DNA from: Kibdelosporangium sp. MJ126-NF4
GTDB taxonomy: Bacteria; Actinomycetota; Actinomycetes; Mycobacteriales; Pseudonocardiaceae
DNA length: 64,000 nucleotides
Reading direction: 5' to 3'
Assembly: GCF_000826545.1 (NCBI RefSeq)
Contig: NZ_CDME01000013.1
Location: forward strand, 78,869 to 142,868
In this document: in pieces, positions 1 through 8,504 of the stretch
How positions within the stretch are numbered: position 1 is the stretch's first letter
Layout of the letters: each line of letters starts with the position of its first letter
Made by a program: the position numbers and the translations under genes
Notes under the pieces: model-generated
Databases searched by the model: none
What the model saw: the letters and a program-made list of their open reading frames with translations, nothing else
Told to the model about the DNA's origin: nothing

Positions 1-1
1 C

Positions 2-613
2 CAGGTCTCAGCGGCGGTGCGCGCGGCGGTCGAGACGTTCGGCGGCGTCCACGTCCTGGTCAACAACGCGGGCGTCACCAGGGATTCCGCACTGTTCACC
101 ATGTCGACCGCCGACTGGGACGAGGTGGTCGCGGTCAATCTCCGTGGCGCTTTCCTGTGCTCGCGCGCGGTGCAGAAACACATGGCGAGGGCCCGGTGGG
201 GCCGGATACTGAACGTGTCGAGCATTTCCGCGCGAGGTCAGCGCGGCCAGGCCAACTACGCCGCCGCCAAGGCGGGCCTCGAGGGCTTCACCCGCGCGCT
301 CGCCATCGAACTCGGCCCGTTCGGCATCACCGTGAACGCGGTCGCGCCCGGCTTCATCGTGACGCCGATGACCCGGGCCGCGAGCCGGGGACGGGACTTC
401 GCCGACGTCCAGGCGGCGGTCGCCGGGGCCACTCCGGTGCGGCGTGTCGGGCAGCCGGACGACGTCGCGGCGGCGCTCGCCTTCCTCACAGGCGACGACG
501 CCTCGTTCATCACCGCCCAGACGATCCACGTCGACGGCGGCATGCCGCCCGGCACGCACCCGAACCTCAGCCCAGATCTCAGCGCGGCGCCCCGAGCAGA
601 CAGCCCCGCATGA
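2..613 (+). CDS. SDR-family oxidoreductase (FabG-like), 5' truncated by window edge
   Basis: Short-chain dehydrogenase/reductase, probably an NADPH-dependent 3-oxoacyl reductase type. The reading frame is open from the window edge, so the nucleotide-binding TGxxxGIG segment and the true start lie outside. Visible family marks are the NNAG motif (VLVNNAGV), the catalytic Ser in NVSSIS, the YxxxK pair in NYAAAKAGLEG, the PG region (VAPGFIVTPM) and the C-terminal DGG (HVDGGMPPG). The stop lies inside the 3' end of the convergent ATP-grasp-like gene, a 35-bp overlap. The substrate cannot be told from sequence. It probably belongs to the operon that continues to the left and may be part of the biosynthetic locus that follows. 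Family assignment is firm, specific function is not. Confidence 0.9.
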   Translation, partial: QVSAAVRAAVETFGGVHVLVNNAGVTRDSALFTMSTADWDEVVAVNLRGAFLCSRAVQKHMARARWGRILNVSSISARGQRGQANYAAAKAGLEGFTRALAIELGPFGITVNAVAPGFIVTPMTRAASRGRDFADVQAAVAGATPVRRVGQPDDVAAALAFLTGDDASFITAQTIHVDGGMPPGTHPNLSPDLSAAPRADSPA

Positions 614-1916
614 GCCCGGCCTTGGCGGCCAGGATGCCGGGCCCGGTGGCCGTGTTGAACCGGACGTAGCAGCCCGTCGCCCTGCCACAGACGCAGAACG
701 GGCTGATCACCGCCTTCGCGTGGACGGTCTCGGTGCGACCGGACTCGTCCAGCATCACCTTCAGCGGCGGCCGCACCGGCGTGACCAGCTCCTGCACGAC
801 GTAGTCCTCGCTCGTCACCGCCGTGGCGACCAGGTTCTCCCATTCCCTGTCGCCGCTGGTGGCGCCGAAGTAGATCTCCTCGGAGTACAGGCCCGCGGCG
901 AGTTTCAGCACGAACAGCTCGCGCCGCTCGACAAGCAGCCGCGGCAAGTCGTGCGTCCGTCCCCGCCATTCCACCCGGCGGTCGGCGACCACCCTGCTCC
1001 ACGGCACGAAGCGCCGCACCAGGTCCCGGTCGTCACCGGACATCCAGGGCAGGCCTTCCGACAGCAGCGCGAGCACCTTCTTCGAGTCCAGCAGCCGCGC
1101 GCTCTGCGACGGCACGGCGGTCAGACCGGCGGCCATCGCCGACAGCAGACCGGACACGTCCCAGCCGAACTTGTGCGCCTCGATCTCGCTGAACTGGACG
1201 ATCCCGAGCAGATTCTCGAGTTCCTCAGCTGGGCCCGCCTGCTCTCTCAGGTGCCGGAGTTCGACGAACCGCGCCCGCACCCCGTGTTCCCGCAGCATGT
1301 CCAGCTGCGCCCGCATGTACTCCTGGGTCATGTCGAGGTCGTCGAAAGTGTCGATCAGCAGGACCGACGGCCCGCGCCCCAGGTCCGCGCAGCTGCGCGT
1401 GATGACGTCGGCCAACTGCGCGTAGAGGTCGGTACCGGCCAGCGCCGGTTGCCCGGTCTCGTACCTGATGTGCTGCCAGGCCCGGCGCAGGCGCTCGAAC
1501 TGCGCCATACAGCCGACCCCGGCGCCGACGTTGAACTCGAGGAACTGCGGCCCGTTCGCGCCGACCATCACGTCGGCGCGCGCCACGTGCGCGGCGTGGC
1601 GCATCTCGAAGGCGTCGTCGGCCGTGAACCTCGGGAACATCGCCGGGTCGGCTTTCAGCGCCTTCATCCGGCCACCGGTGTCGGGCGCGAGATTCGCCAC
1701 GGCCGTGTGGTGCAGCTCCAACAGCCGCGTGGTGGCGTCGAGCAGGCTCTGGTACGACCGCGGCGGCACCACGATCGGTTCGCCCGCGAGCGGGAACGGG
1801 GCCCCGGGGCTGACCCGCATGGCCCGCCCGAGGATCTCGGCCACCTGTTCGGGCGCGATTCCTGGTCTGTGTGGGGTGTACTCGCCGAACCACGAATGCG
1901 TCGCGGTGGAAGTCAT
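579..1916 (-). CDS. ATP-grasp-like (glutathionylspermidine-synthase-like) ligase
   Basis: A 445-residue protein with a layout recalling preATP-grasp/ATP-grasp ligases. An acidic segment FLEFNVGAGVG lies near residue 130. A SKK-containing stretch follows in the middle, then LFVLKLAAGLYSEEIYFGA, similar to the lysine and glycine-rich nucleotide loop, and then YVVQELVTP. Such enzymes join a carboxylate to an amine using ATP. The start ATG has AAGGAG about 11 bases upstream. The gene is divergent from the ThDP decarboxylase genes across a 197-base control region and converges on the SDR gene. In context it could make an amide bond in a small molecule from this locus. The fold call rests on motif resemblance only and the substrate is unknown. 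Confidence 0.55.
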   Translation of the reverse strand: MTSTATHSWFGEYTPHRPGIAPEQVAEILGRAMRVSPGAPFPLAGEPIVVPPRSYQSLLDATTRLLELHHTAVANLAPDTGGRMKALKADPAMFPRFTADDAFEMRHAAHVARADVMVGANGPQFLEFNVGAGVGCMAQFERLRRAWQHIRYETGQPALAGTDLYAQLADVITRSCADLGRGPSVLLIDTFDDLDMTQEYMRAQLDMLREHGVRARFVELRHLREQAGPAEELENLLGIVQFSEIEAHKFGWDVSGLLSAMAAGLTAVPSQSARLLDSKKVLALLSEGLPWMSGDDRDLVRRFVPWSRVVADRRVEWRGRTHDLPRLLVERRELFVLKLAAGLYSEEIYFGATSGDREWENLVATAVTSEDYVVQELVTPVRPPLKVMLDESGRTETVHAKAVISPFCVCGRATGCYVRFNTATGPGILAAKAGLMRGCLLGAPR

Positions 1917-2119
1917 CAGCAGTTTCTCTCCTTGGAGAGTTCCTGAGCGCCGGAAACGTCACGCCCACTTTGTTGCGGCGGCACACCCGGCCGCAAGGGA
2001 GCAGATTCCCGGACAAGCCGGGAAGATTTCCTGCCGAGTCCCCATTGTCACCGAGATCGCGCGGTCGCGAGACTGGACATCAATTGCCAAGCACGCAAGC
2101 CGAGAAGCGAAGAGGAGCC
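1917..2119. promoter_or_regulatory. Divergent promoter region between ATP-grasp-like and decarboxylase genes
   Basis: About 200 bases lie between two divergent starts and must hold promoters for both transcripts. AAGGAG (read on the minus strand) precedes the ATP-grasp-like ATG, and AGAGGAG directly precedes the decarboxylase ATG at 2120. I could not pick a convincing -35/-10 pair or a metal-regulator (Zur-type) box by eye. Confidence 0.5.
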
Positions 2120-2641
2120 ATGTCGACTCCCGCTTGCACCACCGTCAGTCGCGGCCAGGAAAGCGTCGTCGCCGAAGAATTCACATCGCGAGGTCTTGGA
2201 CCGTACCTGGCAACGCCGTGCGGAGTGCTCGCGCCACTGCTGACGGAGCTGGGCCCGAGCCTCATCACGGTCACGCGCGAGGACACAGCGGTCGGCATCG
2301 CCGCCGGAGCCGCGCTGGGTGGTCAGCGGCCCGTCGTGCTCATGCAGAACTCGGGCTTCGGCGCCAGCGTGAACGCCATCGCGTCGCTGGTCCAGCCGTA
2401 CGAGATCCCCATCCTGCTGGTGATCAGCCTGCGGGGCGTCGCGCCGGACCACACGTGCGAGAACACCCTGATGGGCAGGACGACCGGGCCCGTGCTCGAC
2501 CTGCTCGGCGTGCCGCATCGGACACTCGTCCCGGACCGGCTTGCCGAGCACGTCGCCTGGGCCGCCGAGACAGTGACCGCGGGCCGAGGCGCGGCGGCGC
2601 TGCTCGTGCCGCCGGACCTGTTCGGGTGGAGCCCGGCATGA
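2120..2641 (+). CDS. ThDP-dependent decarboxylase, alpha subunit (sulfopyruvate/phosphonopyruvate decarboxylase type)
   Basis: 173-residue ThDP Pyr-domain protein of the ComD/phosphonopyruvate decarboxylase N-half type. The conserved cofactor-activating Glu lies at residue 54 in TREDTAVGIAAGAALGG, followed by VVLMQNSGFGASVNAIASL, which is typical of this family. ATG at 2120 is chosen because AGAGGAG sits just upstream. The in-frame upstream extension lacks family similarity. The stop overlaps the beta-subunit start (ATGA), so the two are co-translated and should form the heteromeric enzyme that decarboxylates a 3-substituted pyruvate to an aldehyde. In phosphonate pathways this pulls the PEP mutase equilibrium. 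No PEP mutase lies in this window, so substrate (phosphono-, sulfo- or another pyruvate) is open. Confidence 0.85.
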   Translation: MSTPACTTVSRGQESVVAEEFTSRGLGPYLATPCGVLAPLLTELGPSLITVTREDTAVGIAAGAALGGQRPVVLMQNSGFGASVNAIASLVQPYEIPILLVISLRGVAPDHTCENTLMGRTTGPVLDLLGVPHRTLVPDRLAEHVAWAAETVTAGRGAAALLVPPDLFGWSPA

Positions 2642-3249
2642 GCGAAACACCTGAGCCCGACCTGAAGTCGGCGGCGATCAGGGCCGTCATCCACGCGGCC
2701 GCCACCGTGCCGATCGTGTTCACCACCGGCTACACCAGCCGGATCGCACTGGGCATCGCCGACCGGCCGAACCACTTCTACATGACCGGGTCGATGGGGC
2801 TGTGCGCGTCTGTCGCGAGTGGACTGTCACTGGCCACGCGAGGACCCGTTGTCGCCGTCGACGGGGACGGCAGCCTGCTGATGAATCCGTCCACTTTGGT
2901 CGCCGCGGGTGCGCTGGCCCCGCTCGCCCTCGTGCACGTGGTCCTCGACGACGACGCGTACGACTCGACCGGGGGCCAGGCCAGCGGTTCGGGTGTCGTC
3001 GACATGTGCGCGTGGGCGAGGTCGTCCGGTTACCGTGCGACCGGCACCGCTCACAGCGCCGCCGATCTCGCCGGGATGGTCAGGGCGTACGTCGCCGACG
3101 GCCGTGGCCCCGTGTTCATCCGATGCCCTCTTCGGCCTTCGAGCGCACCCGTTCCCGGGCGCGTCGGGGACGACCTCGCCGGGCACGCCCGACGCTTCTC
3201 CGCCCATGTCGCCGCCCTCCGACACAAGGACTCACGATGCAGCCGCTGA
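2638..3249 (+). CDS. ThDP-dependent decarboxylase, beta subunit (sulfopyruvate/phosphonopyruvate decarboxylase type)
   Basis: 203-residue ThDP PP-domain protein. The cofactor motif begins GDGS at residues 76-79 and is followed by VVLDDDAYDSTGGQ, where YDSTGGQ is a hallmark of the phosphonopyruvate/sulfopyruvate decarboxylase family. Residues 46-66 (HFYMTGSMG and following) match the same family. The start overlaps the alpha stop by 4 bp, and the 3' end overlaps the next gene by 13 bp, so the three genes form one translationally coupled unit. Together with the alpha subunit this is the two-gene form of an enzyme that is one chain in Fom2/AepY-type proteins. The substrate is not decided by sequence. 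Confidence 0.87.
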   Translation: MSETPEPDLKSAAIRAVIHAAATVPIVFTTGYTSRIALGIADRPNHFYMTGSMGLCASVASGLSLATRGPVVAVDGDGSLLMNPSTLVAAGALAPLALVHVVLDDDAYDSTGGQASGSGVVDMCAWARSSGYRATGTAHSAADLAGMVRAYVADGRGPVFIRCPLRPSSAPVPGRVGDDLAGHARRFSAHVAALRHKDSRCSR

Positions 3250-4598
3250 CGGCGAACACCCGGTCCACAAGCACCAACGTGCTGGTCCGCTACTACGAAC
3301 AGCTCACGTCCACACCGGTCGCCCACGCGGGCCGACCGGACGGGCCCTTCGAGCCGCTGTTCGCCTTCCCAGCCATGGACGACCAGGTCGCGGACTTCCT
3401 GGATCCGGCGACGGCCACCCATCACGTCCTGGACGAGGTGGGCGGTGTGCGCCTGCGGCTGCTCGACCTGCGGCGCAACCCGGCGACCCAGACGACGAAG
3501 ACCATGGCCTCGTTGCTGCTGGTGGCGCGGGCGGTCGAGCACATCAGACGCACCGGACAGCGGCTGATGATCTTCTCCCCGTCGTCGGGCAACAAGGCGG
3601 TGGCGCTGCGCGACGCGGTGGAGCGGGCGATCAGGCATGGCCTCGTGGATCCGCACCAGCTTCGGATCGTGACGCTCACGCCCGCGTCGACAGCGGCGAA
3701 ACTGCGCAGCTCGTGGCTGTCCGAGCAACCGGAGTTGCGTCGCCTCAACCCTGTGGTGGTGCTGCGCGGACACAGCCCGGAAGCGGTCAAGGCGGTGGGC
3801 GCCGAGTTCGTGCGCGAGTACACCCGCGGTCCGCAGCACGCGGGGCAGGCGTGGGCGACACTGCGGTTGGACAACTACCAGCAGGCAGACGTCGCCCGCG
3901 CGTTCGCCGACCACGAGTTCGGCACCGCCGGGGTCGAGGGGCCACGGCTGGTGCACGCCCACGCGGTCTCCAGTGCCTTCGGGCTGCTCGGCTACCAGTC
4001 CGGGCTGAACCGGCTGCGCGCCACCGGTGCCACGGTCAACCAACCCGGATACCTGTTGGTCCAGCACCTGGCCACCTGTGACATGGTGCTGCACACGCTG
4101 CACGGCGACTTCGACCGGGCCCGCATGCCCCGGTACCGCTTCGGCGAGGGCTGCTGGCGCCAGGACGAGTCGCCCCACTTCCCTGCCCGCGCCTGGTCTC
4201 CCGACGAGACGCTGGAGGAAACCTTCTACACCCGCAACCCGCTCACCGCCGTCGAGATGAGCGGCCTGATCGCGCGACACGGGGGCACCGGCGTGGTGGT
4301 GTCGTTGCAGGAGTGCGTCGAGCGTTACGCCGAATGCCGCCATCTGCTCAGGGACACCGACATCACCCTGCCCGACGATCCCCGTGAGTTGCGGGAATGG
4401 TCACTGGTGATGGCGTTGACCGGTGTCCTCAACGCCGTTGACCGCACGCTGATCCAGAACGTGGACGACCTGGTCGTGCACGCGTCGGGCAGTTACGGCG
4501 TCAGCGACTACGTACCGATACCGGCGGAGGACCTCGTCACCGTGGAGGACGCGGCCGGGCTGCTGGACGCCGTCGAACCGACCGCGTCGGTGATGTGA
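3237..4598 (+). CDS. DUF6002-like protein, probable degenerate fold-type-II PLP enzyme
   Basis: 453-residue protein that I associate from memory with the uncharacterised DUF6002 family. The segment NPATQTTKTMASLLLVARAV (Lys88) aligns by eye with the lysine region of threonine/cysteine synthases. SSGNK at residues 116-120 matches their phosphate-binding SxGN loop. The spacing between them is also as in fold-type-II PLP enzymes. The rest (HGDFDRARMPRYRFGEG, YGVSDYVPIP) matches nothing I recognise. The start overlaps the decarboxylase beta gene by 13 bp, so it belongs to that operon and may act on the aldehyde it makes, for example by adding an amine. A strong palindrome lies 50 bases after its stop. 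Catalytic activity is inference. Confidence 0.6.
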   Translation: MQPLTANTRSTSTNVLVRYYEQLTSTPVAHAGRPDGPFEPLFAFPAMDDQVADFLDPATATHHVLDEVGGVRLRLLDLRRNPATQTTKTMASLLLVARAVEHIRRTGQRLMIFSPSSGNKAVALRDAVERAIRHGLVDPHQLRIVTLTPASTAAKLRSSWLSEQPELRRLNPVVVLRGHSPEAVKAVGAEFVREYTRGPQHAGQAWATLRLDNYQQADVARAFADHEFGTAGVEGPRLVHAHAVSSAFGLLGYQSGLNRLRATGATVNQPGYLLVQHLATCDMVLHTLHGDFDRARMPRYRFGEGCWRQDESPHFPARAWSPDETLEETFYTRNPLTAVEMSGLIARHGGTGVVVSLQECVERYAECRHLLRDTDITLPDDPRELREWSLVMALTGVLNAVDRTLIQNVDDLVVHASGSYGVSDYVPIPAEDLVTVEDAAGLLDAVEPTASVM

Positions 4599-4647
4599 CG
4601 GGAACCGGGGCCCGTTTCCGACCGACTGATGGTGTGTAGGGGTCGGG

Positions 4648-4669
4648 GTGCGGCCGGATCCGGCCGCAC
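4648..4669. terminator. Perfect 22-bp palindrome after the decarboxylase/DUF6002 operon
   Basis: A perfect GC-rich palindrome centred on GGATCC, with arms reading GTGCGGCCGGA. It starts 50 bases after the stop of the DUF6002-like gene and lies 157 bases before the metal-binding lipoprotein. There is no T-run. It can act as a rho-independent-like actinobacterial terminator or as an operator for the downstream gene. Confidence 0.5.
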
Positions 4670-4825
4670 TGCGGGCAGGAGCGGGACTGATGGCGGCGGC
4701 TGTTTCCACCTCCGCACCGGAACGTGGCCGTCGGTGACCGCTCCTGCCCATCCCGCCGGGAACTTTCTCGAGGCCGTGGCCGACTGGTGGGCTACTGGCC
4801 CCATACCTCGAGGGAGATTCGGCTG

Positions 4826-5611
4826 ATGGCCGTCATCGGATTACGTGCCGCCGCGTTGGCTGGCCTGCTCGTTCTCGCCACGGCGTGTGGCACGGACGCG
4901 GGGTCCCAGCCTGCTCAGTCCGGACAAGCACAGGCCAAGAAGGTCGTCGCGGCGTCCACGTGGGAGGCCGCGTTCGCCAAGGCGGCCGGTGCCAAGGACA
5001 TCTCGGTGATCGTGCCGCCGTCGGTCGCGCACGGTGCGGACTACGACCCCAAGCCGTCCGACCTGAGCAAGGTGGCCTCGGCGGATCTTGTGCTGTACGC
5101 GGAGTTCGAGGGCTTCGCGGGCAAGTTGAAGGACGCGACCGGCAGCGCCGCCAAGCTGCACCAGGTCGCTCTCGACAACTCCCCCGACGTGGTGCGTGCC
5201 GAGGTGCGCAAGATAGCCGAGAAGATCGGCACCACCTCCGACGCGGACGCATGGCTGGGCCAGTACAACACGGCGATCACGGACCTGGAGACGAAGGTCA
5301 AGGGAGCGTGGGTGGACGGCAAGCCGCCGAAGGTCGTGTCGCAGGTGTTCGTCACCTACGCCGCGAAGCTCGCCGGAGCCGAGGTGCGGGGCACCTACGG
5401 CCCGCAGCCGGTCACGCCTGGCCAGTTGTCCGAGCTGGTCGGCAAGAAGCCGGATCTCGTGCTGGACAACAAGCACATGTCCACCGGCACGGTGATGCCC
5501 GGCGGCACGGCCAAGCAGGTCACGATTGTGAACTACCCCGGTCAGGACTTCGACCTGCTTGGCGTCTACCGGACGAACGCGGACGAGATCATCAAGGCGT
5601 TGCGCGGCTGA
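4826..5611 (+). CDS. Metal ABC transporter substrate-binding lipoprotein (ZnuA/MntC family)
   Basis: 261 residues. ATG at 4826 is chosen because it begins a lipoprotein signal peptide (MAVIGLRAAALAGLLVLATAC, Cys21 as lipid anchor) and GGGAGA lies a few bases upstream. The mature part contains VAHGADYDPKPSDL, the analogue of the ZnuA/PsaA metal-ligand HDYEPSPSD segment, and LDNKHMS near the C-terminus. The usual second-site histidine (TxHxAF) is replaced by SQVFVTYAAKLAG, so metal choice or site geometry may differ from standard ZnuA. It stands alone on the plus strand. Its likely permease and ATPase are 8-9 kb away (13674-15136) at the other end of the locus. The 3' end overlaps the convergent acyl-CoA ligase by 20 bp. 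Confidence 0.82.
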   Translation: MAVIGLRAAALAGLLVLATACGTDAGSQPAQSGQAQAKKVVAASTWEAAFAKAAGAKDISVIVPPSVAHGADYDPKPSDLSKVASADLVLYAEFEGFAGKLKDATGSAAKLHQVALDNSPDVVRAEVRKIAEKIGTTSDADAWLGQYNTAITDLETKVKGAWVDGKPPKVVSQVFVTYAAKLAGAEVRGTYGPQPVTPGQLSELVGKKPDLVLDNKHMSTGTVMPGGTAKQVTIVNYPGQDFDLLGVYRTNADEIIKALRG

Positions 5612-7232
5612 CGGCCAGTTCGGTCAACGCCTTGCGGTCGACCTTGCCCGCGGCGCCCAGCGGCAGGGCCGGGAGCACGAGCAGCCGCTCCGGCAGTTTG
5701 CGCGGCTCCAGGCCCTGCGCCGACAGGTGCTCGGTGAGGTCCGCGAGCGACAGGTCGGCCGCGGTGGCCACGCAGGCGCACATCCGGTCGCCGAACACCG
5801 CGTCGGGCACGGCGACACACGCGACGTCCCGGACGGCCGGATGGGTCAGCAGCAGCGCCTCCACCTCGGCGGGGCTGATGTTCATGCCACCGCGGATGAT
5901 CACGTCCTTGCGGCGGCCGACCACGGTCAGGTATCCGTTCTCGTCGATCCGTCCGACGTCGCCGAGCCGTACCCAGCCGCCGTCGAGGCGGTAGCGGGCG
6001 TCGAGTTCGGGGGCGGCGAGGTAGCTCATCGGGCTCATCGGCCCGCGCGCGAGGATCTCGCCGGTGTGCCCGGCCGGAACCGGGCGGAGGTCGTCGCCAA
6101 CGATCCTGATCTCGCAGACCGCGGGATTCGGGCGACCGGCGGTGTTCACCTTGTCCGCCGGGTCGGTCAGCGCGGTGTGGCAGTTGACGCCGTCCGCCGA
6201 GCCGTACACGTTGATCACCTTGGCGGTCAGTGTCCTGGCGACGTGCCGGGCGGTGTCCACGTCGAGTGCCGATCCGCCGAGGACGACCGCGCGGACGCTG
6301 GCGAAGTCCGTGTCGGCGAGGTGCGGACTGTCGATGATCTTGCGCAGCATGGTCGGCACACCGAAGACGTGGGTCGGCCGGGCCCGTTCGATCATCGTCA
6401 GCGTGGAGACGACGTCGAACCGGGGCTGGACCAGCATGGTGCCGCCGTTCGCGGCCATGGTCGCGGGTGTGGCGTTGCTGCCGAACGCCGTTCCCAACGG
6501 CATCAGGAACAACGCCCGGTATTCCTGGCCGCCGCGGATGGCCGCGATGAACCGGCCACGGCCACCGGCCAGCGCGTTGTGCGAGTACACCACCAGCTTC
6601 GGTTCGGCCTCCGACCCTGAGGAGACCAGGATTCGCGCCGCGCTGTCCGGATCGGGCCGCACGGGAACGAAATCACTGTGATCGGCGGCCAGCAGCAGTG
6701 ACATCGGTACACACCCGGGCGGTGTGGCTCCGCCGACCGTGATCACCGAGCGCAACGCGGGAAGCTCGCCGACGAGCTCGAATGTCTTCTGCCCACAGGG
6801 GAACTCGCCGTAGCACGCGGCGGTGATGGCGATCACCGCGCCGGATCGGCGGAGGAGGCTGGCGATGTCGCGTTCACCACGGCCGATGGGGAACGGCAGC
6901 ACGATGGCGCCGACCGCGGCGATGGCGAAGTCGAGTGCGCAGCTGAGGCGGCTGTTGGGCAGTTGGACCGCGACGACGTCTCCCGGCCGGGTCCCCAGTG
7001 CGGTCAGCCCGGTGGCCAGCTTGCGCACCAGGACGTCGAACTGGGCGTAGCCGATCTCCCCGTCGGCGTCGACGACCGCAGCCCGGTCCGGACATCGTCT
7101 GGCGTGCCGTTCGAACAAGGTGTACAGGTCCGCGTCCTGGTATCGGCCACTGGCCGCCCAGGACCGGCGTAAGGACGATGGGACGAGGTCGCGGTAGGCC
7201 AGGGTTTCCGGCAGCAGTTCGCTTGTGGTCAC
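5592..7232 (-). CDS. Acyl-CoA synthetase / AMP-binding ligase (copy 1)
   Basis: 546-residue ANL-superfamily adenylating enzyme that activates a carboxylate as acyl-AMP and, by family, transfers it to CoA. Motifs in order: the ATP-loop region SSGSEAEPKLVVYSHNA, INVYGSADGVNCHTAL, RLGDVGRIDENGYLTVVGRRKD and the C-terminal catalytic lysine region LGAAGKVDRKAL. It is clearly paralogous to the ligase at 12136-13689. The two share long stretches such as RPNPAV-EIRIV and GEILARGPMSPM. The GTG start at 7232 lacks a strong RBS, so the first ~17 residues, absent from the paralogue, are uncertain. It diverges from the MFS gene and converges on the lipoprotein gene. Substrate unknown. Confidence 0.88.
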   Translation of the reverse strand: MTTSELLPETLAYRDLVPSSLRRSWAASGRYQDADLYTLFERHARRCPDRAAVVDADGEIGYAQFDVLVRKLATGLTALGTRPGDVVAVQLPNSRLSCALDFAIAAVGAIVLPFPIGRGERDIASLLRRSGAVIAITAACYGEFPCGQKTFELVGELPALRSVITVGGATPPGCVPMSLLLAADHSDFVPVRPDPDSAARILVSSGSEAEPKLVVYSHNALAGGRGRFIAAIRGGQEYRALFLMPLGTAFGSNATPATMAANGGTMLVQPRFDVVSTLTMIERARPTHVFGVPTMLRKIIDSPHLADTDFASVRAVVLGGSALDVDTARHVARTLTAKVINVYGSADGVNCHTALTDPADKVNTAGRPNPAVCEIRIVGDDLRPVPAGHTGEILARGPMSPMSYLAAPELDARYRLDGGWVRLGDVGRIDENGYLTVVGRRKDVIIRGGMNISPAEVEALLLTHPAVRDVACVAVPDAVFGDRMCACVATAADLSLADLTEHLSAQGLEPRKLPERLLVLPALPLGAAGKVDRKALTELAVSRATP

Positions 7233-7343
7233 ATCTGCAGCAGTCGGATCGAACCGCGATCTGGTTCCTTCAGGTGTGTTCCGCGCACAACCGAGGAACT
7301 CGACCAGGCCGTGAACCGACTACTGGACGACGAGAGGGGCGTT

Positions 7344-8504
7344 GTGACGATTTCGACCGGGCAGCGTACGTGGCCGACGACGACGTTGCTGACCGCGGCG
7401 ATGGCGTTCTCCATGCTGCCGCTGTTCCTGCTTGGCGCGCTGGCACCGGCGTTGGTCACCGAGTTCGGCATCGCCCGGCCGATGCTCGGTGTGCTGGTCA
7501 CCGCCGGATTCGGGGTGGCCGCGGTGCTGTCGCTGGTGATCGGGCCGGTCGTGGACGCGGTCGGTGCCCGCCGGTCGGCCACCGCCTTGTTCGCGATCAG
7601 CACGGTGGCGCTGACACTGTTTTCGTTGGCGCCACACTATGTGGTGCTGGTGCTGACGGTCGCGCTCGGTGGTGTGCCGCAGGCGCTGGCGAACCCGTCG
7701 ACCAACAAGATCATCGGCCGGGCGGTGCCGGGACCGAAGCGCGGCATGGTGATCGGAGTCAAGCAGTCCGGTGTCCAACTCGGTGCGTTCGCCGCCGGGC
7801 TGCCGTTGGCGGGATTGTCCGAATGGGTCGACTGGCGGCTCGCCGTCGCGGTGGCCGCCGGGTGCGCGGCCGTGGCCACGGCAGGAAGTTTCCTGCTTCC
7901 GGCGGATCCCGAGCGCGCTCGGCGTCCACGACTGCGTGTCACCCTGTCGGCGGAGCCCGCGGTGTGGTGGCTGCTGGGTTTCTCGGTGCTGCTCGGCGCG
8001 GGGATCTCGTCGGTGAACACCTATTCGGCGCTGTACGCCACACAGGAGCTGCACCTTGGCGCGCAGGCCGCGGCCGCACTGGTTGCCGCACTGGGAATAA
8101 CGGGGATCATCGGACGTATCGGCTGGTCCCGTCTGGTGTCGCCACAACGACCTCCTGCCTCGGTCCTCGGTCCGCTGGCCGCTGGTGCGGTGCTCGCCGC
8201 CGGTGCCCTGCTGGCCGCCCAGTTCGCTGGATGGGCGTGGGCGTGGGTGGGTGTGCTGGGTGTCGGGGCGTTCGCGGTCGCCGCCAACGCGGTGTCCATG
8301 CTCGCGGTGATGGGACTGTCCACTCCGGAGCAGACCGGCCGCAACTCGGCGCTGGTCTCGGCCGGGTTCTTCGGCGGGTTCAGCGTGGGCCCGCCGTTGT
8401 TCGGCCTGGCAGCGGATCTGGGCGGGTATCCGGTCGGCTGGGCTCTTGTCGCCGTGGAGTTCGCGGCCGCCGCAGTGGTGATCGTGCTGTGGCGGCGCGC
8501 GTGA
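7344..8504 (+). CDS. MFS transporter
   Basis: 386-residue membrane protein of about twelve hydrophobic segments, major facilitator superfamily. Residues after the first helix (GPVVDAVGARRSA) correspond to the conserved MFS loop 2-3, and PKRGMVIGVKQSGVQLGA is typical of the cyanate/nitrate-like and aromatic-acid MFS groups. GTG at 7344 is preferred over GTG at 7311 because GAGAGGGG lies 4 bases upstream. The stop overlaps the next start (GTGA), so the carrier is translationally coupled to the GH88-like protein. Within this locus it is a reasonable exporter or importer of the small molecule handled by the CoA ligases, but direction and substrate are inference. Confidence 0.85.
   Translation: MTISTGQRTWPTTTLLTAAMAFSMLPLFLLGALAPALVTEFGIARPMLGVLVTAGFGVAAVLSLVIGPVVDAVGARRSATALFAISTVALTLFSLAPHYVVLVLTVALGGVPQALANPSTNKIIGRAVPGPKRGMVIGVKQSGVQLGAFAAGLPLAGLSEWVDWRLAVAVAAGCAAVATAGSFLLPADPERARRPRLRVTLSAEPAVWWLLGFSVLLGAGISSVNTYSALYATQELHLGAQAAAALVAALGITGIIGRIGWSRLVSPQRPPASVLGPLAAGAVLAAGALLAAQFAGWAWAWVGVLGVGAFAVAANAVSMLAVMGLSTPEQTGRNSALVSAGFFGGFSVGPPLFGLAADLGGYPVGWALVAVEFAAAAVVIVLWRRA

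Noticed and set aside
444..1946. Long plus-strand frame opposite the ATP-grasp-like gene
   Set aside because: Arg/His/Pro-rich composition without domains; the minus-strand frame carries coherent motifs and an RBS.
2120..3249. Calling the decarboxylase a phosphonopyruvate decarboxylase outright
   Set aside because: Sulfopyruvate decarboxylases share all motifs seen, and no PEP mutase gene lies in the window.
4599..4825. Zur- or DtxR-type metal operator before the lipoprotein gene
   Set aside because: Looked for the AT-rich dyads expected of these regulators and found none; the only dyad is the GC-rich palindrome at 4648-4669.
6998..8500. Upstream extension of the GH88-like frame through the MFS gene
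   Set aside because: The extension overlaps the whole MFS coding sequence in another frame and is Arg/Gly-rich; the GTG coupled to the MFS stop is the natural start.
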